DNA from: an uncultured Verrucomicrobiota bacterium
Lineage (GTDB): Bacteria > Verrucomicrobiota > Verrucomicrobiia > Opitutales > Intestinicryptomonadaceae
Length of the DNA: 63,382 nucleotides
Direction: 5' to 3'
NCBI GenBank assembly: GCA_949298545.1
Contig: CASFWX010000041.1
Location: 1-63,382 of the forward strand
The position numbers and the translations under genes were made by a program. Of the stretch, positions 15,519 through 23,657 are shown in pieces. Below the pieces are notes generated by a model. It did not search any database and was not told the DNA's origin. It was given only the letters and a program-made list of their open reading frames with translations. The first letter of the stretch is position 1; every line of letters starts with the position of its first letter.

Positions 15519-18104
15519 TCAGAAGAGCGAGAGCTGCTTAAAGTTGCTTTCGCCAGTATTTTCAAAGCGCTTGGCTTTTGGCGTTCGGGATTGTTTTCCC
15601 GATGGTTTTGCGTCTAGGTTGTCGAGCATGCTGTCGCCTTCGCTTTCAAGTTCCGCGAGAATTTCCTTGGCTCTCGATATCACTTTGTCGGGTAGCCCCG
15701 CCAATCTGGCGACTTGTATGCCGTATGATTTGTCTGCAGCTCCTTTTTCTATTCTTCTGACAAATATTATCTGGTCGTTCCACTCCTTTACGCATACGCG
15801 GTAATTTACAAGGCGGGGCAGGGTCTCCTCAAGCTTGGTGATTTCGTGGTAATGGGTGGCGAAGAGGGTCTTCGGGCCGCGCGGCCCGTCGCCGTGTATG
15901 TATTCTGCCACCGCCCAGGCTATGCTAAGGCCGTCGTAAGTGCTGGTTCCGCGGCCTATTTCGTCAAGGATTATGAGGGACTTGTCCGTGGCGTTATTCA
16001 ATATGTTTGCCGTCTCGTTCATTTCTACCATGAAGGTTGAGTTCCCGCGGGAGAGCTCGTCGCTGGCGCCGACGCGGCTGAATATTCTGTCCACTATGCC
16101 CATGGAACATTTCTTGGCAGGCACGAAGCAGCCCGTTTGCGCCATCAATGCGCTCAGGGCTATCTGCCTTATGTATGTGGATTTTCCTGCCATGTTTGGG
16201 CCCGTTATTAGAGCAATCTGCTCGCCTTCTGACGAAAGAAAAACGTCGTTTGGAACGAAGGACTCGGTGCGGGCGAGCCCCATCTTGTCGCGCCGGAGCA
16301 TTTGCTCGACGACGGGGTGCCTGCCTTCCGAAATCTCTATGGTGTCGCTTTCGTTGACGTCAGGCTTGCAATAGTCCCATTCCCTGGCAAGTTCCGACCA
16401 GCCCCTGAATACGTCGGCTTGCGCCAGAATTTCAGAGGTCGAAGCGAGGGCGTCGGCAAAGTCGAGAGTGCGCGATATTATTTCCGCAAAAATTTCCTGT
16501 TCGCGGGCTTTTGCCATCTCGTCGGAGTGGAGTATTTCCCGTTCTTTTTGGCGCAGTTCTTCGGTGGTGAAGCGCTCGGCGTTTGTCATGGTTTGGCGCC
16601 TTATGTAGTTCGGCGGAACGGCGGAGAGGTTGGATTTTGTGACCTCTATAAAATATCCGAACGCGCCGTTGTATTTTACCCGGAGATTTTTTATTCCCGT
16701 GCGCGCCTGTTCCGACTTTTCGAGTTCGGACAGCCATGACATGTTGTCGGAGGACAGAGTTCTGAGCCTGTCGAGTTCGGGGTCGAAGCCGTCCCGTATT
16801 ACGCCTCCGTCGTCGATTTTATTGGGCATTTCGTCGGCGAGCGCTCGAGAGAGCAAATCTTTCAAAGCGGAGAAGTCCCCTATTCCGCCGGCGAGTGCCG
16901 CGCAGCCTCCGCCTATCGACAGGAGAGTGTTTTTGATGGGTTCGAACTGCTCGACGCTCGCAAGGATTCCGGAAAGTTCTCTCGGATTGCGCATTCTGTT
17001 TTGCAAGCGCCCGAGTATGCGCGGTATGTCGCGCACGCGGGAGAGCATTTCCGCCAGCCTCGACGATTCCGCCGGACACGCGTAGAAGTCGTGGACGATG
17101 TTTTGCCTGCGCGATATTTCGCAGGCGTCCGTGCTCGGCGCGGACAAATAGCTTTCAAGCAGCCTCGCGCCCGCGGCGGTTTTTGTCCTGTCCATGACCC
17201 AGATCAAGCTTCCCTCGCGCGCGCCGGAAGTAGATTTGAAAATTTCGAGGTTTCTCTGTGTCGCCGGATCCACCAGCACGCTGCGCCCGCCGGAGAATTT
17301 TCTTATTGCACGCACGTTTTTCGGGAGTCCGCGCAGATTTTCCGTCGCGTAGAAAATCAGTGCGCCCGCCGGGCCTGCCAGGCGGGATCCCCGGGGTATT
17401 CCAAACCCGTCGAGGCTCGATACGCCGAGAGCTTCCCTGACTTGTTCGGCACCCCAGGCGGGGTCGAATCGGAAGTCGTGAAGCAAGGTGACCGGGCGCA
17501 GGTCAATCAGCGACCTGAACAGAGCGTTCCAATACGACAGGCGCCCGTCCTCGCCCCACTTTTTAGAGGCCTCCTCGGGAAGAAGTATTTCCTTCGGATC
17601 GCAGGCGGACATCAGGGGAAGAAAATCCTCGGGATTTTCAAATTCGGCGCAGTAAAATTCGCCCGTGCTGACATCGAGCCATGCGGCGTAGATGCGGGCG
17701 TCGGGATCGGCGTCCACGGCGAGGGCGAAATTGCTCTTGCGGCTGTCGAGCTGGCTTTCCTCGAGAGTGGTTCCGGGCGTGAGTATGCGGCTTATGGACC
17801 TTTTGACGAGTTTCCCGGGGCGGGGAATTTCGTCCTGCTCGCATATGGCAACTTTTCTTCCAGCGGACAGGGCGCGCGGCAGGTATTGTTCTATAGCGTG
17901 GTATGGAACTCCCGCCATCGGATATCCCGAGCGCTTGGTCAGGGTTATTCCGAAGATGCGGGAGCCTTCTATGGCGTCGTCGAAAAACATCTCGTAGAAG
18001 TCTCCGAGCCTGAACATGAGGAGGGTATCTTTGGGTAGGGAATTGCGGAACTCCCAATACTGCTCCATCATCGGTGTGTTCTTTTCGCTGTCGCCGCCTG
18101 CCAT
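15519..18104 (-). CDS. mutS: DNA mismatch repair protein MutS
   Basis: MutS recognises mismatches and small loops and recruits MutL. The 861-residue protein has the N-terminal mismatch-binding domain with MFRLGDFYEMFFDDA (the Phe-x-Glu wedge motif), connector and lever domains, a clamp, and the C-terminal ABC-type ATPase with Walker A TGPNMAGKSTYIRQ, Walker B LIILDEIGRGTSTYDG and TLFATHYHE. The ATG at 18104 was chosen; a TTG upstream would add 12 residues with no support, and an ATG at 18071 is also possible. It is the first gene of a minus-strand run with uvrC and gluQ. The FmdB gene diverges on the other side. Confidence 0.96.
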   Translation of the reverse strand: MAGGDSEKNTPMMEQYWEFRNSLPKDTLLMFRLGDFYEMFFDDAIEGSRIFGITLTKRSGYPMAGVPYHAIEQYLPRALSAGRKVAICEQDEIPRPGKLVKRSISRILTPGTTLEESQLDSRKSNFALAVDADPDARIYAAWLDVSTGEFYCAEFENPEDFLPLMSACDPKEILLPEEASKKWGEDGRLSYWNALFRSLIDLRPVTLLHDFRFDPAWGAEQVREALGVSSLDGFGIPRGSRLAGPAGALIFYATENLRGLPKNVRAIRKFSGGRSVLVDPATQRNLEIFKSTSGAREGSLIWVMDRTKTAAGARLLESYLSAPSTDACEISRRQNIVHDFYACPAESSRLAEMLSRVRDIPRILGRLQNRMRNPRELSGILASVEQFEPIKNTLLSIGGGCAALAGGIGDFSALKDLLSRALADEMPNKIDDGGVIRDGFDPELDRLRTLSSDNMSWLSELEKSEQARTGIKNLRVKYNGAFGYFIEVTKSNLSAVPPNYIRRQTMTNAERFTTEELRQKEREILHSDEMAKAREQEIFAEIISRTLDFADALASTSEILAQADVFRGWSELAREWDYCKPDVNESDTIEISEGRHPVVEQMLRRDKMGLARTESFVPNDVFLSSEGEQIALITGPNMAGKSTYIRQIALSALMAQTGCFVPAKKCSMGIVDRIFSRVGASDELSRGNSTFMVEMNETANILNNATDKSLIILDEIGRGTSTYDGLSIAWAVAEYIHGDGPRGPKTLFATHYHEITKLEETLPRLVNYRVCVKEWNDQIIFVRRIEKGAADKSYGIQVARLAGLPDKVISRAKEILAELESEGDSMLDNLDAKPSGKQSRTPKAKRFENTGESNFKQLSLF

Positions 18105-18191
18105 TTCAGTACGCTTTAAAAAATCCAATTTTTGTCGCAATATATAAAAATACGCTTAAAACATTCAACAGTTTTAAATTTTTTTTTCGTT

Positions 18192-18440
18192 ATGCCCATA
18201 TACGAATACAAATGTTCAAAATGCGGGAATGTTTTTGAATTTCTCGTAAGGGACGGGGAGAAGCCGTCGTGTCCTGAATGCGCTTCCAAGCGGCTGAAGA
18301 AGCTGATATCGCCCTTTTCCGCAAAGAAGTCTTCGAAGTCCGGCGGCGGGCGGAGTTTGAAAACCCGGCAGATAGCCCCCTGCGCTTCAGGATCCTGTTG
18401 TTGTGGCGGGGGCGGATGTTCTTGCCGGCATTGCGGGTGA
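18192..18440 (+). CDS. FmdB-type zinc-ribbon protein
   Basis: This 82-residue protein opens with MPIYEYKCSKCGNVFE and a second pair, CPECASKRLKKLI, so it has the four-cysteine FmdB zinc ribbon. The family is widely annotated as regulatory, but its function is not settled. The C-terminus is unusual, a glycine- and cysteine-rich tail (CASGSCCCGGGGCSCRHCG) with seven extra Cys that could bind another metal. The ATG at 18192 was chosen because the family starts with MPxYEY. It runs into the lipoprotein gene (4-nt gap), and a related cysteine-free protein is encoded at 20121. Confidence 0.85.
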   Translation: MPIYEYKCSKCGNVFEFLVRDGEKPSCPECASKRLKKLISPFSAKKSSKSGGGRSLKTRQIAPCASGSCCCGGGGCSCRHCG

Positions 18441-18444
18441 ATTT

Positions 18445-19404
18445 ATGCGCTTCATTATCGGCAGAGTTTTGTCAGCGGCGGAATCCCGATTTTTTTGGGC
18501 GATTTGGCTTTTGCTTTTTGCCGCGCTCCTGTTTGCGTGCTCTTCCGGCGCGCATGGCCCGGCGGCGGGAAGGGCTGAAAATACCGGAACGGCGGCGGGC
18601 GAGCGCGATTTTTCGATGTCGCAAAAAAGGCTTTTGGAAATAGTGGACGAGCAGGAAAAACTGTTTGCAAAACTCGATTCAAACTCGCGCATGGCGGGAT
18701 CGGATTTGATTTCCCAAAAGTCGAGGGTAGACGGAATGTGGCGCGACTACATCGCCAGAAACCCGCGCGATTTCGACGCCTTGGCGATATACGGAAAATA
18801 TTTGCGCGATACCGGCAGTTCGTCGGCGCGGGATATACTTGAGAGGGCGGACAAACTTGGGCGGTCCGCCGCAGTAAAGCATCAGCTGGCGGCGTGCTTT
18901 GCCGAAGAGGGGCGCTTCGGGGAAGCTTTTAAATATGCCAAAGAGTCGGTGGAGGCAGATCCGGACGGCTTGTTCTACTTGCTTCAGGCGGCGCAGCTGT
19001 CGGCCGTGGTGAGGGAACCTTTAGTCGAAGATGGCATTGTGCCGCGCGCGGAGATTGATTCATTCATTTTTAAATGTTATTCCCGCGCCGCGTCCCTGCG
19101 CCCGCGGGACAGAAGAATACAAACGGATTTTGCACTTTCTTTTTACGATTATGAAAAACCCGATTGGAACGCGGCGCTCGCCCAGTGGGACAGGGTGATT
19201 CCGCTGTGCGCGCTCGGGATAGAGCGCCAGACCGCCCTCGCAAACAAGGCGCGCGTCCTCGTGGAACTGAACCGCGATGCGGAAGCGGCGGAAATCTTAA
19301 AATCGGTGAATTTAAAGCCCCTTGAGAGGGCGAAGGCACTCCTTATTGGCGAGATAGGGCGCTCCGCCGCCGAGCGTTCGGCAAAATCGGGAACGGGAGA
19401 TTGA
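18445..19404 (+). CDS. TPR-like lipoprotein
   Basis: The 319-residue product has a long signal anchor (WAIWLLLFAALLFACSSG) with a lipobox-like LFAC, so it is probably a lipoprotein at the periplasmic face. The rest is helical with tetratricopeptide-like pairs, for example DFDALAIYGKYLRDTGSS, AAVKHQLAACFAEEGRFGEAFKYAKESVEADPDG and RQTALANKARVLVELNRDAEAAEIL. Such proteins usually scaffold other proteins. The start at 18445 follows GCGGGTGA and the FmdB stop by 4 nt. The M50 protease gene follows after 45 nt. The specific role is unknown. Confidence 0.75.
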   Translation: MRFIIGRVLSAAESRFFWAIWLLLFAALLFACSSGAHGPAAGRAENTGTAAGERDFSMSQKRLLEIVDEQEKLFAKLDSNSRMAGSDLISQKSRVDGMWRDYIARNPRDFDALAIYGKYLRDTGSSSARDILERADKLGRSAAVKHQLAACFAEEGRFGEAFKYAKESVEADPDGLFYLLQAAQLSAVVREPLVEDGIVPRAEIDSFIFKCYSRAASLRPRDRRIQTDFALSFYDYEKPDWNAALAQWDRVIPLCALGIERQTALANKARVLVELNRDAEAAEILKSVNLKPLERAKALLIGEIGRSAAERSAKSGTGD

Positions 19405-19449
19405 CACGCGCCTTAAACTTTGCAGAAATTAATGCAGCCTTTTTAAAAT

Positions 19450-20121
19450 ATGCACGGAGACCTGTTAACCCAAATAAGCGAGGGCGGTATATTATATATA
19501 CTGCTTGTAATAGCCATAACCATGCATGAATTCGGACACGCGTTTGTAGCGTCGAAGCTTGGGGATTACCTTCCGAAGCTTGAGGGCAGGGTTACGCTCA
19601 ATCCGCTTGCCCACATGGACATGACGGGAACTGTCATATTGCCGATTCTCACCATAGCCCTCTCTATGAATTCCCCATTCCCGATAGTTTTCGGCTGGGG
19701 GAAGCCCGTGCGCGTGGCATTGGACAACCCCAAAACCCGCGACCGCATAGATTTTCTGTCTACCGCCGGAGGGCTCGCAATGAACCTCGTTGTCGCCGCG
19801 GTCTCGGCTGTGTTGATGGCTCTGCTTCTGCGCCTGTCGTCGGAGGATTTTGCGCGCGTGGCGTATCTTTCGATAATAATAAATTGCGGGCTTTTTGTCA
19901 TTAATATGATACCGGTCCCCCCGCTCGACGGAGCGCGCATTTTGAAGCATATCGTTAAAATGAGCGACGAGTCGTTCTACGCCCTTTCAAGGTGGGGAAT
20001 GTTTATTTTCTTCGCCATAATTCTCATTCCCCAGACGAACGGAATATTGGTTTGGCTCGTTGGGGCATTGTCGGAAGTGTTTGTAGCTCTCGCCGGAATT
20101 ATCCTTTCAATCATAAGCTAA
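19450..20121 (+). CDS. Site-2 protease family (peptidase M50) membrane protein
   Basis: The 223-residue integral membrane protein has the M50 metal motif HEFGHAFVA near residue 25 and a second signature NMIPVPPLDGARIL near 155, where the Asp is a zinc ligand. About six hydrophobic segments are visible. There is no PDZ domain, as in the short M50 subfamily. These enzymes cut transmembrane substrates in regulated intramembrane proteolysis, but the substrate here is unknown. The stop codon overlaps the next start by 1 nt (TAATG), so the two are coupled. TTGACA with a 17-nt spacer and AGAAAT upstream is a weak promoter candidate. Confidence 0.88.
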   Translation: MHGDLLTQISEGGILYILLVIAITMHEFGHAFVASKLGDYLPKLEGRVTLNPLAHMDMTGTVILPILTIALSMNSPFPIVFGWGKPVRVALDNPKTRDRIDFLSTAGGLAMNLVVAAVSAVLMALLLRLSSEDFARVAYLSIIINCGLFVINMIPVPPLDGARILKHIVKMSDESFYALSRWGMFIFFAIILIPQTNGILVWLVGALSEVFVALAGIILSIIS

Positions 20122-20384
20122 TGCCGATATACAGGTACATAACCATAGAATCCGACGGCTCCGAGGGCGATGTCTTTGAAGTTGAGCAGAGCATATCTTC
20201 GCCCGCCCTCACCTCTCACCCCGAGAACGGGAAGAAGGTCAGGCGCATATACGACTCGCCGAACATAAATACGGACTACACTCCGGGAAAGGAAAAATCG
20301 CTTTCGGACGTGTCCCGCATAAAGCGCGCCGGATTTAGGATTCTCGAAAAAGACAAAATATCGGGAAAATATTTTGAAAAGTGA
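20121..20384 (+). CDS. FmdB-like protein without zinc-binding cysteines
   Basis: This 87-residue protein starts MPIYRYITIESDG and continues EGDVFEVEQSIS, then HPENGKKVRRIYDSPNI. Against an FmdB zinc ribbon the same strands are recognisable, but no Cys occurs at all, so it cannot bind zinc as the family does. This alignment is by eye from shared spacing (MPxYxY, FEV.QS.S, P..GKKV.R). It overlaps the M50 stop by 1 nt and so is likely translated with it. Its partner at 18192 keeps the cysteines. The function is unknown. Confidence 0.6.
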   Translation: MPIYRYITIESDGSEGDVFEVEQSISSPALTSHPENGKKVRRIYDSPNINTDYTPGKEKSLSDVSRIKRAGFRILEKDKISGKYFEK

Positions 20385-20457
20385 AGTTTTTGCGCGGTTG
20401 CCAAATCGCGCGCCATAGTCGGGGCGTTTTATGTTTCGAAGTTTGCCGATCGCGCGC

Positions 20458-23187
20458 TTAAGGGGAATCGCGAGTGGCTCCGCCCAGAAGCTCTTGGATT
20501 TTTTCCAAATATGTCCCGTCCTGGAATGCCGACTTCGAGAGGTATGAGTTCGCTCCGAGTTCCCTTGCGCGGATTTTATCCGAAGGCCTGTCTTTGTAAG
20601 ATACTATTATAATTGGGAGGCTGCGGTATTTTTCGCTGCTCCTTATTTTTTCGAGCAGCCCGAAACCGTCGAGCCTGGGCATGTCTATATCGCTTACCAG
20701 CAGGGAGTATTCTCCCAGCCTTATTGAATTCCAAGCGTCTATTCCGTCCACGGCAGTGTCCGCAGGATAACCGGCAGCGCGCAGTATTTTTAATTGGGCC
20801 TGGCGGACGGTTGAAGAATCGTCGGCGACCAAAATCTTCTTTGACGCCATGGCGGGCTTTTCAGCCGAAATTTGCGAGTCCGGACGCCCGCCGGGCGATA
20901 GGATTCTCCGCCTGCATGCTGAGATAATGTCGTCTATATCGGCAATCAGTATAGGATATCCCTCGTCGTCCGTAGATGCCGCCGATACGCATGCGACCTT
21001 TCCGAGCCGGGGATCGAGCGGCCTGACGACGAGCTCGCATTCTTGCGGCAGGGAGTCGAGCTCCAAGGCGAAAGAATCAGGCCCGTCCGACAGAATAATT
21101 ATATTTGCAAAGCCCGATGGGAGGCTTTTATTGCCGGTGCGGGGGATCGGAATTATTTCGCGCGCAGGAAAGACGGGCTTTGCGCTGCCTCCAAAATCCA
21201 CAAAGGGCTTTCCTTCGCCGGAGAGCATTTCGCTTCTGGAAATGCGGATTATTCTGCGCACCCTGTCGAGGGGAAAGGCGTATTTTTCCCCGCAAACATC
21301 GGCTTCGAGAGCCTTTATAACGGAGCGCGAAACGGGGAGTTGAATCGTCAGCTGCAAACCTCTGCCTTCTTCTGACGATATTTCCACCATGCCTCCGGCC
21401 TGGCGGATTGAGGATCTCACTATGTCCAAGCCGAAACCCCTGCCGCTTATTTCGCTTACCGTATCGCGCGTGGTGAACGCGGGGAGGAAGAGGAATTCGA
21501 AAATTTCCTCGCGCGACATCTTTTCAACCACGCTTGCCGACATCAAATTTTTCTCTATTATTCTGCCGCGTATCTTGCGTTCGCTCAATCCGCGTCCGTC
21601 GTCTTTTATGGAAAGTATGAAAAATCCCGATGAATGGCGGGCCGATATTTCTATGAGCCCGGTTTCCGGCTTTCCTGCAGCAGCCCTTTCGGAGGGGCTT
21701 TCTATGCCGTGGTCGCAGGAATTTCTTAAAATATGGTTTACTGGCGAGTCGAGGACCTCGAGCATTTCCCTGTCTATTGGGACTTTTCCCCCATCTATGC
21801 GGATCTTTATTTTTTTCCCGCAAGCGCGGGCAAGATCGCGTACGGCGCGCGGGAAGGATCGCGCCAGCTCCGAAAAGGGAACCATTTTCCCGCGAAGTAT
21901 AGAAGAGTACAATTCCGAAGCCAAAAAACTTCCCCTTCTCGAGTGTTCTCCGATCTCGTAGAAAATTTTTTCGGCGCCGCCCATTGCCGCGGCAAGCGAT
22001 GCCCCGAGCTGTTCGAGGCGGCGCGCGGCAGATTCGGCTCCGGAAACTCCGTCCAACGACCGGATTGCCGCGTCGATTTCCCTTTGCGCCGAAACCGAAG
22101 CCCAGCGAATTCCGGAAGCTTCGCGCAGGTGCGCCTCAAGGCGGCGGTTTTCAACCAAATTTTCAGCCGATTTTTCAAGAAGCCCGGCAAATATTTTCGC
22201 GGATATCTTGATTGTTTCGTCTTCGCCGTCCTCCGCGGGTTCGGACAATATCGAGAGCGGATTTTCGGTCAAAGGGCCCGAGGAGATTATTTCAGACAGG
22301 TTGTCCGCCCCGTTTTCAACGGCTTTAAGGCGCTTCAACAGGGAGGATACGGCGGATGCATTTACGGAGGAAAACCGCTTTTTGAGTAGTCCCGAAAGAA
22401 AGTCGGAGCATTGGAGAATGGCGTCGAGAGAATCGGAGTTGAATTTAATTTTTCCGCTCCGGGCGGCTGAAAAGCAGTTTTCCATCTGGTGCGCCAGCTC
22501 TACTATGGGAGATAATCCTACGGCGCGGGCGGCTCCTTTTATGCTGTGCGCGGCGCGCATGAGAGAATCGAGAATAGCGGTGTTGCAAAAATCCCCGTCG
22601 AGTGAAACGAGCTCCGAAGAAATTATTTTGAGCTTGTTTTCAAACTCCGACATGAAGAGCGCCCGCATTGAATCGTCTATGTCGTCTCCAAATCCGGAGG
22701 CAGCCTGGTTTTCGGCTTCTTGCGGATTTTTAGCGCGGCATGTTTCGGCGTTCGTAGAATTCTCTGGTTTTGCCGCTTCGGCGGAAACGCTCGCGCGCGG
22801 GGATTTTTCATGCGGGCAACATCCTTGGGGATCGGGGGCGGAGGCGGACGGTTTGTCAAAGGCGCGCAAGAGCCCATGTATCTTTTCGCCATCAGACGAT
22901 ATTCTATTTGAGAGCTCCGCTTTGGGGCATTTTGAAAGCGAGGCTATGTATTTTGCAGCCGGTGAAATTGCGGTGTTTGAAGCGTTTTTTCCAAATGCCG
23001 ACTCGAGATTTTCGCAAAGCTTTGCGAGATTTTCGAAGCCGAGCATTCTTGCCGCCCCCTTTAGAGAGCGAAGGGCAGATTCTGCGGCTTTAGAGGCGAC
23101 GGGCGACTTCCCCGCCTCCTCAATGGCGGTCGCCGCAGAGATGAATTCGCCGGAAAGCACATCCATCATAAAATTGTCGCCGCTCAT
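20458..23187 (-). CDS. Hybrid CheA histidine kinase with receiver domain
   Basis: The 909-residue sensor kinase has, in order: a first Hpt domain (1-110), a linker, a second Hpt (170-270) with the phospho-acceptor His at about 214 in AAHSIKGAAR, a dimerisation segment, a HATPase (N-box HILRNSCDHGIE, then IKDDGRGL), a CheW-like domain, and a C-terminal CheY receiver (VADDSSTVRQ, VSDIDMPRLDG, LSKSAF). In the first Hpt the His is replaced by Arg (ALRSLKGAAR, residue 40), so it cannot be phosphorylated. CheA-receiver fusions occur in alternative systems such as Wsp. The gene overlaps cheW by 4 nt. CheR and CheB are not in the window. Confidence 0.92.
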   Translation of the reverse strand: MSGDNFMMDVLSGEFISAATAIEEAGKSPVASKAAESALRSLKGAARMLGFENLAKLCENLESAFGKNASNTAISPAAKYIASLSKCPKAELSNRISSDGEKIHGLLRAFDKPSASAPDPQGCCPHEKSPRASVSAEAAKPENSTNAETCRAKNPQEAENQAASGFGDDIDDSMRALFMSEFENKLKIISSELVSLDGDFCNTAILDSLMRAAHSIKGAARAVGLSPIVELAHQMENCFSAARSGKIKFNSDSLDAILQCSDFLSGLLKKRFSSVNASAVSSLLKRLKAVENGADNLSEIISSGPLTENPLSILSEPAEDGEDETIKISAKIFAGLLEKSAENLVENRRLEAHLREASGIRWASVSAQREIDAAIRSLDGVSGAESAARRLEQLGASLAAAMGGAEKIFYEIGEHSRRGSFLASELYSSILRGKMVPFSELARSFPRAVRDLARACGKKIKIRIDGGKVPIDREMLEVLDSPVNHILRNSCDHGIESPSERAAAGKPETGLIEISARHSSGFFILSIKDDGRGLSERKIRGRIIEKNLMSASVVEKMSREEIFEFLFLPAFTTRDTVSEISGRGFGLDIVRSSIRQAGGMVEISSEEGRGLQLTIQLPVSRSVIKALEADVCGEKYAFPLDRVRRIIRISRSEMLSGEGKPFVDFGGSAKPVFPAREIIPIPRTGNKSLPSGFANIIILSDGPDSFALELDSLPQECELVVRPLDPRLGKVACVSAASTDDEGYPILIADIDDIISACRRRILSPGGRPDSQISAEKPAMASKKILVADDSSTVRQAQLKILRAAGYPADTAVDGIDAWNSIRLGEYSLLVSDIDMPRLDGFGLLEKIRSSEKYRSLPIIIVSYKDRPSDKIRARELGANSYLSKSAFQDGTYLEKIQELLGGATRDSP

Positions 23188-23657
23188 AGATGCCTCTTTT
23201 CTATTGCCATATTCAATAGCTCGTGATCGAGCAGGCTTACCGTTTCGCTTTCCCCTCCGCCAAAAATTTTTTCCGCGAAATTTTCCGTTTCGGAGTCGGA
23301 GGCTTCAGGGCAGCCTTTCAGATCTACCGCATTTACGGATCCAATCCCGTCTATGGAATCTACTGAAAGCGCGAACCTTTTGCCGTCCCCGCCCCAGAGT
23401 ATCAAAGGCCTGTTTTCTTCGGGAACTTTTGCGTCCGCCCCAAAGAGTTTTGCCGAGTCCACGAGTATTACGAGTTCCCCGTTTATATTCACAAGCCCAG
23501 CCAGCGCCGAATTCTCGCCGCGGGGGAGGGAATGCTTTGAACGCCCCTCAAAAACTCCGTCCACGGTCGACAGCCTGAAGGCGAATTTTTTCCCTCCTGT
23601 TGAAAATTTCAAGACTGGAAATTCTCCGCCCTTGGAACTTTCTCCGGCATCTTTCAC
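23184..23657 (-). CDS. cheW: CheW-like coupling protein
   Basis: The 157-residue protein has the CheW fold: FSTGGKKFAFRLSTVDGVFEG, then AGLVNINGELVILVDSAKLFG, and a final ALSVDSIDGIGSV. CheW links chemoreceptor signalling tips to CheA. It sits between the receptor and kinase genes with 4-nt overlaps at both ends (ATGA type), so all three are translated together. Its extra C-terminal tail of about 35 residues (EKIFGGGESETVSLLDHELL) is typical of many CheW proteins. Probable function is coupling the adjacent MCP to the hybrid CheA. Confidence 0.88.
   Translation of the reverse strand: MKDAGESSKGGEFPVLKFSTGGKKFAFRLSTVDGVFEGRSKHSLPRGENSALAGLVNINGELVILVDSAKLFGADAKVPEENRPLILWGGDGKRFALSVDSIDGIGSVNAVDLKGCPEASDSETENFAEKIFGGGESETVSLLDHELLNMAIEKRHL

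Noticed and set aside
17001-18038. A 345-codon plus-strand frame opposite mutS
   Set aside because: It is antisense to conserved MutS domains and shows no protein signature.
22208-23578. A 456-codon plus-strand open frame opposite cheA and cheW
   Set aside because: The composition is Ser/Arg/Phe-rich shadow sequence with no family match, while the minus strand holds clear cheA and cheW motifs.
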